Below are positions 12,271 to 23,735 of a DNA stretch of 64,000 nucleotides, piece after piece. Both the position numbers and the translations under genes were made by a program. Within the stretch, counting starts at the first letter, position 1, and every line of letters begins with the position of its first letter. This stretch comes from Brachycybe producta (Eukaryota; Arthropoda; Diplopoda; Playtdesmida; Andrognathidae), in assembly GCA_036925085.1 (NCBI GenBank), contig JAUPFP010000008.1, forward strand, positions 4,985,277 through 5,049,276, read 5' to 3'. Below the pieces are notes generated by a model that did not search any database, was not told the DNA's origin, and worked only from the letters and a program-made list of their open reading frames with translations.

Positions 12271-12617
12271 GGCATAACCAATAATAATCGTTAGGGCCCA
12301 TAATAAAATCAAATTTATCAAGCAATAGAAAATTTTAGATCTGTTAAAATTACATTCAATATTCAAGAAGTAGAAAATTGTCATATATCCTAAAGAAGAA
12401 CACATTAAGTTCACACAACTTTGCACTTTATTAATGAAGGACTTGAATCCAAATGAAGTGGGTCTTTATAATTTATGGTGGTTTTCATAACAGATTGGAA
12501 TTTATATGGGCAATAAATTTATGAATTCATCTCCAACAAGACAAAAAGATGATGAAGAAGAAAGACTCCAATGAGAGCAGAAGTCATTCAAAGGAACAAA
12601 AAAAAATCCTTACATAC

Positions 12618-12676
<59 letters not shown>

Positions 12677-14186
12677 ACTCAACTAAAATTAATATATCAA
12701 AACCCACAAAAAATGCAATAATAATAATTCCCTCAGATCATCAAATAGAAATCATTATTTCATTTCAATAATAAGATTTCTTTGTGTTTTTTTTTTTTAA
12801 AAAGAGATTCTTGTGGTTTTCGTTTTCATCAATCATTTACCCAACCAATTTTGTAAAAATAAAACGACCGTAATTAAATTGCTTTTTAAGTAATTAGTAA
12901 TTAAACACATTGCTTTTTAAACTTAAGCAATTTGTAATTGTAATCAAACATTTCATATTGAAAAATAAAATCGCTTTTAAATTACATTTGCAAATTAATT
13001 ATTAAATGTTATTATATTATGATCAGATAACTGATTCAAACTACTCAGAAGTGAATAAATGCTACCAGATTATGGTCAAACAGATAAAACATTTATTGTG
13101 ATTGAAGTTTTTCGTATTTCAAGTTTCAAGCTTATGAATAAAATTAAGTAATTTAAATTCAAATCAATTACTTTTAGAAATAATTTATTTAAACATTATT
13201 TTTGTCACTTCCTGTTCAATCCTCCCTCCCCCCCCCCTTATCCATGAATGAAAATATTGAAGATTCAAAATTCTAAAAATTACTTTCAATAAAATTATAA
13301 TTAATTTTTAATCCCCAATAGCCACACACAAGAAGAAATAAAAATCTAGCACTGAATTAATAAAGAGTAAAAAAACCTGACATTTTAAAGTCACACTTTT
13401 AAGTTAGATTAGGGCTTTGTTATTATTAGAATAAATTATAAATCAATAAGTTTCTGTATGTTTTATTGGTTTTTTTGGCCACTGTTACAGTCTCATGGAT
13501 TAAAAAAAACCAACTTTTCACTCAAAAAGAGATTTTCTAAGATGATCCCCTCAAACCCCTAGTTTGTCTTATAAGACAATAGAAAAAGCGTCAAAAAAGA
13601 TGAAGACTATATTAATCATATGGAAGCTATTTTCATGAAATTTTAAATAATAAGTACGGAGAGAGAGACAGAGAGAGAGAGAAAAAAAAAGAGTTGAAGA
13701 ACAAGGAAGAAGAAGAAAGAAAGCTAAGGTAAGGTAGTTAATTCACAAGAGTAAAAGTAATCAAGAATTATCCCATTTAAATAATAAAGGGGTTTCTTCA
13801 TTTTCAAACTATTTCTACACCTGAGGCTTTTTTTCTTCATGAAATTATAATAATAACAAATTCATTGTCATAAAAATATGAATATTATTATTCAGTAACT
13901 ATTGGAACTTCTGTTTAGAATATATTCTAATTAACAATTACCAGCATACTTTAATAATGACTACTTTTATGCAAAAACTAGCTTTTCTTTTCTTTATTGA
14001 CACCTGCAGGCTTTAAACATATTAAACTATAAATACTTTTGTAACTATCAATTTTAATCTACAAAGCTCAATTTAGATCTAGCAACTACTACTTCCGTTC
14101 AAACTGAAGATTTAAGACCGTTGTTAACCACTGATTTTAAAATACAAGGAAACTACAAAAGAACACGGAGTTTTCAACTTTATTGA
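12271..14186. other. Spacer with microsatellites
   Basis: AT-rich. It contains (CT)n at 12620-12671, a TAATTA-rich block at 12865-13015, C-run 13228-13238 and (GA)n at 13660-13690. No coding-like frame. Confidence 0.5.
12620..12671. repeat. (CT)n microsatellite
   Basis: About 26 uninterrupted CT units, the longest CT array in the window. Confidence 0.97.
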
Positions 14187-14320
14187 CAGTGACACGTGTA
14201 GCTACGGAGAGCAATGGGAGTCGTTTGCTCGCGGCGCCGCCGCTCTCCAAAAAAAGGCGCCTTCAAATGTGATTTTAATTTTTAAAATTTTATTTCCAAG
14301 TTTCCTGATTAATAATTAAT
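14187..14320. mobile_element. Transposon end-like repeat, copy 1 of 2
   Basis: CAGTGACACGTGTAGCTACGG, then GAGAGCAAT, CTCTCCAAAAAAAGGCGCCT and TTTTATTTCCAAGTTTCCTG match 63825-63945 in order. The second copy starts CAGTGGCGTAGCTATGG, a typical class II terminus. A GC-rich block (CGCGGCGCCGCCG) lies inside. No open frame. Confidence 0.7.
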
Positions 14321-15379
14321 AATTTTATATTACTAAGTAAGGCAAACCAGAAAAAAAAATTGAACTTTCAGTAAAATAGATGCTATTTTCACCATTGAAT
14401 TTTAGCCTCTAATGTTTTTTGAGTTCGTGAAGTTTTAACCTCTTTTTTTGGGGGGGGGGGGGGAGCGGGGTCTTTTGAGAGAAAGTTTGACCCTTTTAAG
14501 ACCTTTTTAGGGCATTTTAAACCCATCTCATTTTTAATAAAATGTAAATATTGATGAATTTTTAATCAATTTTTTACTTTTTTTTAATTCCTTTTGACAT
14601 TTTTTTTTTATAAAATGCAACAGCTTTCAAGATAGTTAAGACAAAGGTTATTATTATAAATTTTTTTCGATTAATCATCTTTCTCAACATCTTCTACACA
14701 ATAACTAAGCCCATTGTTTACGACCTTTTTTCGACGACCCCTTTTTTTACATTTCTAATCAAAATATTGTTTATAAGAAAGAAAAAAAAAATGATTCAAC
14801 AGATTTTCAATAAAATTTGTAAAAACAAAAAATTAAATAAAAAAAAATGTTAGACATAAAAATGCAGCTTTTCTTGCAAAAAAGATCAAGAGAGAAATTT
14901 GATCAAAATCCCTAAAGAATAAAAACATAAACATCGTAGAACAACATGAAATAATCTAATAAAGCCCTTTCAATTTTGAAAGGAAAAGCAGATCTCGTTC
15001 GTATATATAAGGCAAATATTATGGGGGAAAAAAAGAAGAAGCTGTTGTTCAAGTTCGCACTTTTTCACGAAAAAAAAAAAAACTGTACATACAAGAAGAC
15101 ACTAATATTAAATAAAGCAAATTATTTCGCTGCAAATTATTTTAACGTTAACAGAACATGACACTCTGAAACGGAATCACTTTTTTTTTCTTCTTCTTCC
15201 TCCTCTTTATTTTTATATTTTTCTATTAAAAGAAACACAAAAGGGGTTTGGATAGAAGAGAGAAGTAAAGCCTTATTTATTTCAAATATAAAAAAATGAT
15301 AAATACATTAGCATGTATTTAAATTAGAATATATGCAAATATTTTGTCGGCATATTGCACAGCAAAACATACACAGATA
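14321..15379. other. Spacer, no gene seen
   Basis: Very A/T-rich, with a T7-G14 run at 14443-14463 and long A-runs. Short lysine-rich frames are A-run artefacts. Confidence 0.5.
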
Positions 15380-15381
15380 TA

Positions 15382-15920
15382 CAGTGTGTCTCAGAAATAA
15401 TGAAGCAGTCAGTAGTACACAACTAGAAGTTACTATAGCCGGATCAATGATCAAAAATAATTGTCTAGGGGCTCCGAACACAACCTTAAGGTCTTAAAGT
15501 TGCTGACCGTCGAAAATCGGCAAGCCGAGCCCTAATCGGGACACCCGTGGTCTTTTGTGGGTTTCAGTGGGCCTGAGTTGGGCACCGTTCCACGTGGAGA
15601 AAGAAATTTGACTCCCCTGGTGATTAAACCCCTGGAGAATATATTTATGACTCTTTTGAGTCCGAGGAAAGAATAAAAGTGACGCCTCCTAGTATCGTAG
15701 ATCGTGCTGCGCACACACGAGCAATCACCGGTCATTAAAATGTTATTTCAATTATTACAATATTTTAGAAACATTTTTATGTTGTCCACCACGTGCCGTT
15801 TTATCGCTCCGATAAAACTGCTCTTGAAAACAGCAACAAATCTCACTCTAGTATTGCGTTTTTATGTGCTCAAAGATTTTGAAATTTACCTAAATGCCAT
15901 ATTACATCTAAGACATCCTG
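15382..15920. mobile_element. TA-flanked TIR element, Tc1/mariner-like remnant
   Basis: The 539-bp segment is flanked by TA at 15380-15381 and 15921-15922. The left end CAGTGTGTCTCAGA pairs with the reverse complement of the right end, CAGGATGTCTTAGA (11 of 14). A GC-richer core at 15430-15740 contrasts with the flanks. TA duplication and CAG-type ends are the habit of Tc1/mariner/pogo elements. No transposase motif is seen in the 67-codon minus-strand frame (15532-15735) or elsewhere, so it is non-autonomous or decayed. Confidence 0.6.
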
Positions 15921-15922
15921 TA

Positions 15923-16943
15923 TACGAATAGCATCCCCCCCCCCCCCATTAAATTTCCAAATCAATTTAAAACTCGTTAATGACATGAGAGTTGGAGATT
16001 GCCTTAGAAGAGAGATATTTGATCTCAAGTCATGGCGCTCTAGAGATTAAGAGAATGCAATCTAAAACAAAAAACAAAAAAACAACAAAATGTCGTTCTC
16101 GACTGTACAGCAATTTATTTAGAAAAAAATTAATATCAATACTTCCAATGAAGGAAGGTGGTCTCTAAAATGCAAGTTCGTTGCAGCAACGAGAAACACA
16201 AACTAAAAAGACATCACGAAAGTCATATAATAAAAAGCTAGAAAAGTTGAGTCAATTTTGATAAAAATCTTAATTAAAAGTCAAGTCAATGAACTGTTTT
16301 AAAACAATGTGGCCTCAAGGTGGAGCTGCCACCGAATAATGGACAATAAATATTCACACAAAAAAATACATAATATAACTAACTATACGCATATACACTG
16401 TATATAGTTACGTTATGAACTTACGACAATCATAAATTTAATCGTATACCCTTTAAGTTATAAGTTAAAGTAAATAGTAACATACATGAATGTAAAAAAA
16501 TTAAATAAGAATTGCAAGCGCCCTCATGTGGGCAAGTTATTCAAACTTTTATTATCTTGAGACTTAAGTCATTCAATTAATTAAATTAAGACAGTTATGC
16601 CATAATTGAAAAAAAAGGTTTTGAAACAATTACTTTCAAGAAATTTAAATTAAATTTATGTTTTAAAGTATTCTCATCAATTGATGAAATGTTCATTTTC
16701 AAAAGTACCATGACAATACATGTGGTTGGCCTACTTTCATTTACTAGTCTACTTTCTAATTTAATTTCAGTTTCCTCTTAGAAATTATTTTCTAAAAAAT
16801 AAAGAGCCTATTTAAATAACATTACTTTCATCTATTACTTTTTTTTGTAAATGTTGCCTACAAAATTAATGCCGACCTCCAGAATAATAAAATGTAAATA
16901 ACTTTTGACCGGAAGTAGCAGTATAACGAAAATGTTTGCAGGA
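15923..16943. other. Spacer, no gene seen
   Basis: AT-rich, with C-run 15936-15948 and a small perfect palindrome TCGTTGCAGCAACGA at about 16178. No coding-like frame. Confidence 0.5.
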
Positions 16944-17219
16944 CTAACCAACAGTGCCGTAACTAGGCATGTGCACGTGCACAGGCACAGGGCTAACGAC
17001 GAAAGTAACTCTGAAATGGAACTGTCAAAAACATTTTAAAATATATTTTTAAATTTTGAATTTCGTCACCGCGATCTGCTCCGCGGTTCATATATTTGTG
17101 AACAGAGTGCGTCCAGTGGGTCCAGGCAGCCCATTATGTTATTTAAAAAAAAATAAGGGTCCCAAAAATAAAACTTTGCACAGGGCACATGACAATCTAG
17201 TTACGCCACTGCTAACTAA
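16944..17219. mobile_element. 260-bp TIR element with 8-bp duplication (hAT-like)
   Basis: The element proper is 16952-17211. It begins CAGTGCCGTAACTAG and ends CTAGTTACGCCACTG, a 15-bp TIR with one mismatch. Flanking octamers CTAACCAA (16944-16951) and CTAACTAA (17212-17219) match at 7 of 8, consistent with an 8-bp target duplication of hAT-type transposition. The interior is GC-richer (GCGATCTGCTCCGCGG). No coding frame of note, so non-autonomous. Confidence 0.75.
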
Positions 17220-17304
17220 CACTAACGAATAGGGGTCAGTTTGGTTGGGCTCCTCAAGCAGGCGAGGAGCAACTTCATTGGCCAAAAATGTACAGCATCG
17301 CCAG

Positions 17305-17483
17305 AATTAAATACAGGCAAGTAAAGACAGTAAGATACAGTCGTTTGCCCCACCCCTTATGTGGTGTAATGTCACATGCCCCGCCCTTTTCAATTTCCAA
17401 TTGGTTGATATTTTGTCTGATGCTCATAAAAGGGCGGGGCAAACGACTGTATCTCCCTGTCTTTACATGCCTGTTAATTAAAT
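17305..17483. mobile_element. 163-bp foldback MITE with perfect 8-bp duplication
   Basis: The element 17313-17475 lies between two copies of AATTAAAT. Its ends are long inverted repeats: ACAGGCAAGTAAAGACAG, then GATACAGTCGTTTGCCCC, mirrored by the right end reading ACAGGCATGTAAAGACAG, then GATACAGTCGTTTGCCCC. The middle has CCGCCCTTTT and CCAATTGG motifs, also seen in the inverted repeats at 21.7 and 55.5 kb. The 89-codon frame across it (17288-17557) is a by-product. Confidence 0.85.
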
Positions 17484-19137
17484 GTGCGCCATCTGTTAGT
17501 GTTTATCTCCATTTTGTACTTTTCTATGGTAAGCTTGCCGCGCGCATGTGCATTTAGTTTTTTTTCTTGCTAGATATTTTAGCAAGTGAACACATCCTGT
17601 GTGTTTTTATTCTGTAAAGTAATCCTCCATAGACAAGAGAGAGAGAGAGAGACAGCTAGCTCTTAGTTGAGCTATCTGTTATGTATAATATACAGTATAT
17701 ACCACACAAGTATAGTATATATCTTGATTTCAAGCAGAAAATTCAGTTTCTAAGTTGACCTATTACCGTATAAAACATTACATACAAGGGAATAAATATA
17801 TTTTCCCAAGTTGCTTTCAATGTACTAACCATAGATCTATACTTGGGCTTATTCAATTGTTAATACGTTTAGATTCAAATATAAAAGGCACAATAAAAAA
17901 AATAAGATCTTCAACGAAAAGTAAATTTTCTTTTAAGAATATAAAAAGACCACCATTTTTGGTCAAAAAAAATTTGAGAAAGGAAAAAAAAAAATACATT
18001 CATACTGACTTTCCAAAATGGAAAGTACGGCATGACAAAATCGAACTAAAGTCCTCTGCTACCACATCCCCATTCTTCCAACAACAACAAAAAAAAACAT
18101 AGAACAAGAAGAAGAAGAAGAAATAAACGGTTAAGATCAATTCGAGAGAAATAGAAGTGAAAAAAAGAATGGCGATTTGAACAAACCATTTCAAATTTTT
18201 ACTAGAATGTCATAAAAATTTAAAGCTGCATTCAGAGAGAAGTACCATATATACTTTCTTAGAAGACGTGTATCAATTTCTTCAATGAACTTAAAAGGGT
18301 TTTTTTTCTTCTTCCCTTAGTCTTCTTCTATTTGTTCTTCTATCTATGAGAGTAAACATATACAATCACCAGATACAGAAAGAAACAGTTACAGAAAAAG
18401 AAAAGAAAAAACAATCAAGTGATTCAATAAACAAAATACCATGTCCTTTGGATAAAGGCAATTTCAATGGTTGCTGAGAACTACCCTCATTCAGTTGACC
18501 ATTTCTTCATTCAGTGGACATTGCCTCACTTAAAATGATAGAAAGAAAGAAAAATTTTCAAATTGTAGGTAGATCTATAGGGCCTTGTGTAAAACTAAGA
18601 GTATTGACCGGAAATTAGAGACAATTCACCACTTTGGGTAATAGGGTGCTAAGGGTGCTCTCATCATGATTCATGAGTAGAGATTTAGCTCAATAAATAC
18701 TAAATACGCTCGTAAAGAACTAATGAGAATTTATCTACTGTATACTAACATAATAAGCTGAGGCAATAATACAAGTCATTCACACATACATACACAAAAA
18801 AAAGACATTACATTTTGAAATAATTATAGTTTCTGAATGCTAGTTAGTATTTATATTGCTGAAAATTATATTAAATTATCTATGTAAACCCGTCAGGCGT
18901 TTTTATCAATGTAAACTCCTTTATTATACTTTGACTAAGTCTTCCGAAGCACTCAACTATTACTAACTATTTTGCATTTACTAATAATCTCCAAGTGGAA
19001 CCTTTTTAAAATTAACATGAAGTAACTATTTTCAAAGATATCGGGGTCATGAAAACACCCTTCATTGCATTATTTTTACTCTTCTAGTTTCAAATCAACA
19101 ACAGAAGAAGGGCTTCTAATCTATAAATCTAATCTAA
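17484..19137. other. Spacer with small microsatellites
   Basis: AT-rich, with (GA)n at 17636-17652. The 115-codon frame at 17755-18102 is lysine/serine-rich from A-runs and lacks any motif; I treat it as non-coding. Confidence 0.5.
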
Positions 19138-19390
19138 TCTTTGCGCGACTCAGGACTAAAGTTAGCACCACTTTTATCGCTATCAGAGTTGTATTCAAAA
19201 GGCCATTGATACTCAGACCATTTTTAGTGGCCGATTTTGATTGCAAAATGAAGTTGCACTTGGTTGGGCTGTGGCTGCAATGTGTGTTTTTTTTTTTTTT
19301 AATAAAAATGATCGAAGTGGTCCGTTTTGACGACAACCCGACTTCATTTTCTGACGAAATCGATCACCAAAAGTGGTCTGTGTGTTCCAA
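19138..19390. mobile_element. Degenerate foldback element
   Basis: The left arm (CAGACCATTTTTAGTGGCCG, then AAAATGAAGTTGCACTTGG at 19216-19264) pairs imperfectly with the right arm, which reads on the minus strand CAGACCACTTTTGGTGATCG, then AAAATGAAGTCGGGTTG. A T-run separates them. The AGTGGTC motif recurs in the foldback at 57.7 kb. It abuts an FB-1 copy. Confidence 0.55.
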
Positions 19391-19500
19391 CCCTTAATTA
19401 TTGCTAAGTCAAAGCTAAGGCTAACATCATAAACTTTTCATAGGAGATTTCACATAAAAGTTGATTAAGTTAGCACTAGCTTTGACCTAGCAATAAAAAC
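19391..19500. mobile_element. Palindromic MITE, family FB-1, copy b
   Basis: CCCTTAATTATTGCTAAGTCAAAG on the left and TAGCTTTGACCTAGCAATAA on the right are the two family arms. The outer ends are worn. Confidence 0.65.
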
Positions 19501-19863
19501 TGAACATGACTCTTCAGTACTACCCTCAAGTTGAGGCTAGGGCTTTCATGTAATAGCTTGATTCTACCATATTTTACTGAATACTTACATGTAAAATCTA
19601 GACATGTGTGTTATGTGGCGGTATTAGAAATTTACAGTCAAGATAAAATAGATATTTTTCCTCAAATTGTGTTAATACCAATTTTGTGACTCTGTTCTGA
19701 TGTGTTTTTTTTTAATATTTTTAAGTTATTATATGTATGGTGCAATAATAATATTCAATATAAAATATATACAAATGTCTCGGTGAACACTAAAGTGCAT
19801 ATCACTTTTCATTGTAGAAAGTAAACACAGTTTGATATTTATACCCCCCCCCCCCCCTTTTTC

Positions 19864-19886
19864 CTCTCTCTCTCTCTCTCTCTCTC
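19864..19886. repeat. (CT)n microsatellite after a C-run
   Basis: C15 then T5 then (CT)n gives a polypyrimidine tract of about 45 bases. It is complementary to the (GA)n at 20007-20038. Confidence 0.95.
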
Positions 19887-20002
19887 GCTTTCCTTTTCAA
19901 TATTTTCAATCGAATTTTCCAAATTTTTTTTTCTTCCCTCTGTAAAAATTGTCCTTTCTGAAGTACTTCGAGAAGTTTTGTCATAGTGAACAAGTATTTT
20001 GC

Positions 20003-20006
<4 letters not shown>

Positions 20007-20038
<32 letters not shown>
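20007..20038. repeat. (GA)n microsatellite
   Basis: About 16 units. Together with 19864-19886 it forms an inverted pair 120 bases apart. Confidence 0.95.
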
Positions 20039-20042
<4 letters not shown>

Positions 20043-20995
20043 ACTTCCATGTATGTGTCCCTTTAATCAATTTAATTCTTACAGCAAACAACCTTTTAAC
20101 GTTAGAAAATTTCCATTCGCCACCACAAACATTTAGACTTAATCGAATTTTGCTGTTGAACAAACGTCGCTGCAGTCACCGAGACCTATTACTTTTAAGC
20201 CAATTAGTCTGAGGGGAGGAAGGCTAAGGGAGAAGTTCGAAGGGATGAAAGAAGGAGGGCGGGGGCTAGAAAGGGCTTCAATTCCAATAGTATGTATGGG
20301 GATAGACAAAATGTTTCCAATGAAAATACAGTTTGTCTACGATTGACTCTCGCAGACAAACTCCTTTCTTTTGTATATATACATTTATATATAAAAGTTC
20401 AAATCATTCAAAAAGCTAAACTGACACAAAGATAACCACGCTAATTATTTAAATGATGTTACATCGTCATGATCACAAAGAATTAAAGGAACGAGAAAAA
20501 CTCTTGACGCAATTCAACTTTACGACAATAGAATTTACAGCCGAGAGAAAGAGAGAGAGAGAGAGTGAAAGAGAAAGAGAAAAACTTTGCGCAATTTCTA
20601 TTTAAACGAGCAAGCGTATAGGCCTACTGTATTAGAATTGATTTAATTTCATAGCTACTAAAAAAAGGAAACGGTTATCTAAATTAGATTACAATTAGAA
20701 ATGAAAAAAGAGCCAAAATTTAAAATGCCAACATTTTTTTATTTTGTTCGCAGTTTTTTTATTCGATGATTGGAAAACTTGAGAAAGCTGGATCTCGAGT
20801 CAGAGATTGCATATAACTTATTTTATAATGAGGGGCCACACATTGATAAATATGAAATATACAGTGGGCCTAATTTTATTTTTCGAATAATTATCATAAC
20901 CATACCTGCCATATGAGGTAGAAATTCAATACATTGAATACATACTAGATTGTATTACAACCAATCTTAATTTGTCAAATAAATAAACAAAAATT

Positions 20996-21590
20996 CAGTG
21001 TTGGGATTAACGAATTAATTTACAATTACTCTATTTTGAAATTTCTTTAATACATTTTATTACATTTTTAAACATTTACTGAATTTTTTTAAAAAAAATA
21101 ATTACATTAACTGAAATTTAAAAAGAAATTAATTACAATTATTGAAATTTAAAAAGAAATTAATTACATTTACTGAAATTTAAAAAGAAATTAATTACAA
21201 TTACTGAAATTTAAAAAAAAATTAATTACATTTACTGAATTTTTTTCAAAAAATTAATTATAATTATAGAATTTTAAAAAGAAATTAATTACAATTACTC
21301 ATTTTCTCGAAAAGATTTCAATTACTTTCCAATTATAAATTAGGTGATAAAGTCCGGCATCATCAGATACAGAAATATAAAAAAATGTAAGCCATACTCA
21401 AACACAAATACCTTAAATAATTATGCAAAAAGTTAAAGTAATTGAAATATTCATTAGAAAAAATAATTAAATACAGTTACAAATTCCAATGTTTCAAAAG
21501 TAATGTACTAATGTAAATCAGTAATACTGTAATTACTTACAAAATTCACAGTAATTCATTACTTCTGGCCATTACCATCTTATAAACAAT
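20996..21590. mobile_element. CAGTGTTGGG-type AT-rich element with a 31-bp tandem core
   Basis: It starts CAGTGTTGGGATTAACG, a class II-like terminus, and continues as almost pure TAATTAC sequence. The matching right terminus is not intact: AGTAATTCATTACTTCTGGCC at about 21551 is the last related sequence. No coding frame. Confidence 0.45.
21079..21305. repeat. 31-bp tandem repeat, about 7 copies
   Basis: The unit reads AAATTTAAAAAGAAATTAAT then TACAATTACTG, recurring at about 31-base spacing with CAATTA/CATTTA variation and two worn units. Confidence 0.85.
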
Positions 21591-21646
21591 AAAAAATAAA
21601 ACTATTCAACTACTTACTGTAGATAAATTTGAAATGTATTTTCCAA

Positions 21647-22195
21647 TTAGTGGGGTACCCCGTCATAAATGACGGGAGAAAAATTCACAGGCAATTGTGC
21701 CCTGCATTAGAATTTCTTTTCCTCCGCCCTTTTATGACGTCAGACCAAGTAACAAACCAATTAGAAATTGATGACGTTCATAAAAGGTCTGAGGAAAAGA
21801 AATTCTAATGCTGGGTACAGTTGCCCGTGATAAATTTTAGTTTAATTTTGCTACTATTATCCCCTCCCCTTTTTATATTTGAAAGAGAAAATGAGTTTTT
21901 CATTTTCTCTGGTATGCGCATGCGCGTCGTTTGTTCCTTTTTACTCCTTTCATTTCAATTTCAGTCACCCCTCCCCCTTTTTTCCCCTCCACGTTTCTCT
22001 CTCTCCTCCCCCTCTACACTTTCCAACCTTTTCCCCTCTCCAATTTAATATCATGGGGTTCTTGGATGGGGAGTGTGCAACATATTGTTGACCTTGAGAA
22101 AAAAAGCGGTTTATTTATTCATTTAAATTTATATAAATTCCGACGTGCTTTAAGGTTTTTGTCCTTGTTTGTACAGCATTAATCACACACTTAGA
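21647..22195 (-). mobile_element. Helitron-like element, copy 1 (3-prime end at 21647)
   Basis: Read on the minus strand, the terminus is hairpin CCCGTCATTTATGACGGG, then GTACCCCACTAA followed by T. That is the Helitron plan: a hairpin about 11 bases before a CTRR end, inserted next to T. The body shares the GCATGCGCGTCG block, one 56-bp type block (TCTCTCTCTCC, then TCTACACTTTCCAACC) and CATATTGTTGACCTTGAG with copies at 27.2 and 58.9 kb. About 200 extra bases, including a long inverted repeat (21698-21830), interrupt it. No Rep/helicase sequence; non-autonomous. Confidence 0.7.
21698..21830. mobile_element. Inverted repeat with ~50-bp arms inside Helitron copy 1
   Basis: The left arm GGCAATTGTGCCCTGCATTAG, then AATTTCTTTTCCTC, CCTTTTATGACGTCA, matches the reverse complement of the right arm (GGCAACTGTACCCAGCATTAG, then AATTTCTTTTCCTC, CCTTTTATGAACGTCA). 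The centre holds AAACCAATTAGAAATTG, like the foldback at 55.5 kb. Copies 2 and 3 of the Helitron lack it. Confidence 0.75.
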
Positions 22196-22205
22196 CCTTT
22201 TAGAT

Positions 22206-22209
22206 ATAG

Positions 22210-22256
<47 letters not shown>
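22206..22256. repeat. (AT)n microsatellite
   Basis: About 50 bases of AT with one C interruption. Confidence 0.95.
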
Positions 22257-22260
<4 letters not shown>

Positions 22261-22269
22261 TATTATATT

Positions 22270-22352
22270 TGTGGACAAAAAGAAATTAATACGTGGCCCG
22301 CATAAAATTTTATCTTGGGCCGCTTTTGTTTGAGACCCCCTGGCCAAAACGA
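22270..22352 (-). mobile_element. hAT-like transposon end
   Basis: On the minus strand this reads CAGGGGGTCTCAAACAAAAG, then CGGCCCAAG and GCGGGCCACG. CAGGGGTCTC with paired GGCCC/GGGCC blocks is the usual end of many animal hAT elements. The other end was not found. Confidence 0.5.
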
Positions 22353-23164
22353 TAACTGAGCTCTGCATTGCAGTTGAATAAACACAATCAAATGTAATTG
22401 CAAGTCAGAAAAAAAAGTTTTTGTTGTCGTTGTTGATAACCGTTAAAATTGTAACAAAATACAAAATTTGGCTCAGAAAAGCCATTACAAATGTGCAACA
22501 CAACGATATTTCTGTGTGTTTTTTTTTTCTCTTTTCCTTCTTCTTCTTCTTGAAAATAAAAATATATTCAGTGAACATGGAGTCATTTATCTGCACTACA
22601 GAAAAAAAAATCTACAAAAGAAAAGTCAGTCTAAAAAAGGAACGCTAGCAGAAATTATAGTGACATTCTTGAACCTTTTGAAAAAAAGGCTAACAAGAAT
22701 AAAAATCTCAATTAAGGTATAAAAAATCATCTTTCAAATCACGATCACAGAATGAAGCAGGGTGGAAAAAATTACGATTTTTTTTAATCAAATAGGATTT
22801 TTTTTTATTTAAGATCGTGATTTAGAAAAAAAAAACAGTACCAAACAGTAAAAATTTACAATTTAAATCTAAATTCCATTTTGCATACACAAAATAAACA
22901 ATTTAAGTTAGAAGAAACGTGTCCTTTCAATGTTTATTAACTTCATGATTACAAATTATAAAGTATAAATTAATTTAGAATGATTGAGAAATTAGTTAAC
23001 TTTGTATTCTTTGAAATTCAGGAGGTAATTAAGCTAAGAATGAAATAAAGATTCAGATGTTTCTGTCAGTATTGGCAGAAAAAAATGTACTCAATTTCAA
23101 TCTGATACATTTAGTGAATGGTATATGCAAAAACAAGTTTTGCCCCATTATCGGTTCTCAGTCT
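22353..23164. other. Spacer, no gene seen
   Basis: AT-rich. A GGTGGAAAAAATTACGATT phrase near 22762 with inverted AAGATCGTGATTT near 22812 may be the end of another small element. No coding-like frame. Confidence 0.45.
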
Positions 23165-23735
23165 GTTTCTAATTGCATGTGAATCGGAAGAGCGTCCATT
23201 GAAAATGTTGGGTGCAAGACACGGTTGTCTTCAATTCGTGAGTGCAATATGCGCGCTTCAAAAGTTGGGGCCAATTCAGAGTTTGTGAATCAAGTGGCCG
23301 GTTCTATAGAAGCTTATAAAAATGCAACTTCCAAATTTCATTGCAAGTGAACTGGATGAGCAACAACCAAAATGTAAGGTACAATACATTCCCAGTGAGG
23401 TCTACAAGACAACACTGTTTTCCTTTATCGTGTGCAAATGTACCCTTTGATAGTTAGGCCAACTCATAGTGGGCGTGGTTGAGGTAATTTCTATAGAAAC
23501 TAATGACAATGCAACTTCGAAAATGCATTGTACGTGAATCGGAAGATCAACAATGAAAATGTACAACAGTTCAATACATTCCCAGTGAGGTCTACAAGAC
23601 AACATTGTCTTCATCTTCACCGTGCAATGCGCGCTTCAATGGTTATGCTAATTCAGAGTGGGTCTGCGAGGTGTTTTACAACGTCGAAAATGCATTGCAC
23701 GTGAACTGAAAGAGTGACAATGTAAATACAAGTGT
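23165..23735. repeat. Satellite-like tandem repeat, ~170-187 bp unit, about 3 to 4 copies
   Basis: Landmarks recur in order. GTGAATCGGAAGA-like sequence occurs at about 23180, 23347, 23533 and 23700. CAATACATTCCCAGTGAGGTC, then TACAAGACAACA, occurs at 23382 and 23570. GCGCGCTTCAA occurs at 23251 and 23629. Units differ by small gaps and substitutions, so this is an old array. Frames on the minus strand across it are by-products. Confidence 0.8.

Larger units (their letters stand above)
19501..20995. other. Spacer with CT/GA arrays and a purine-rich tract
   Basis: It holds C-run plus (CT)n at 19843-19886, (GA)n at 20007-20038, a purine-rich stretch at 20211-20275 and (GA)n at 20543-20580. A 42-codon open stretch follows a fair acceptor (TTAATTCTTACAG) at 20091-20212 on the plus strand; its coding status is unproven. 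Confidence 0.45.

Noticed and set aside
20091-20212. 42-codon stretch after TTAATTCTTACAG acceptor-like sequence
   Set aside because: Single weak exon signal with no upstream partner exon; the frame runs on from a GA microsatellite.
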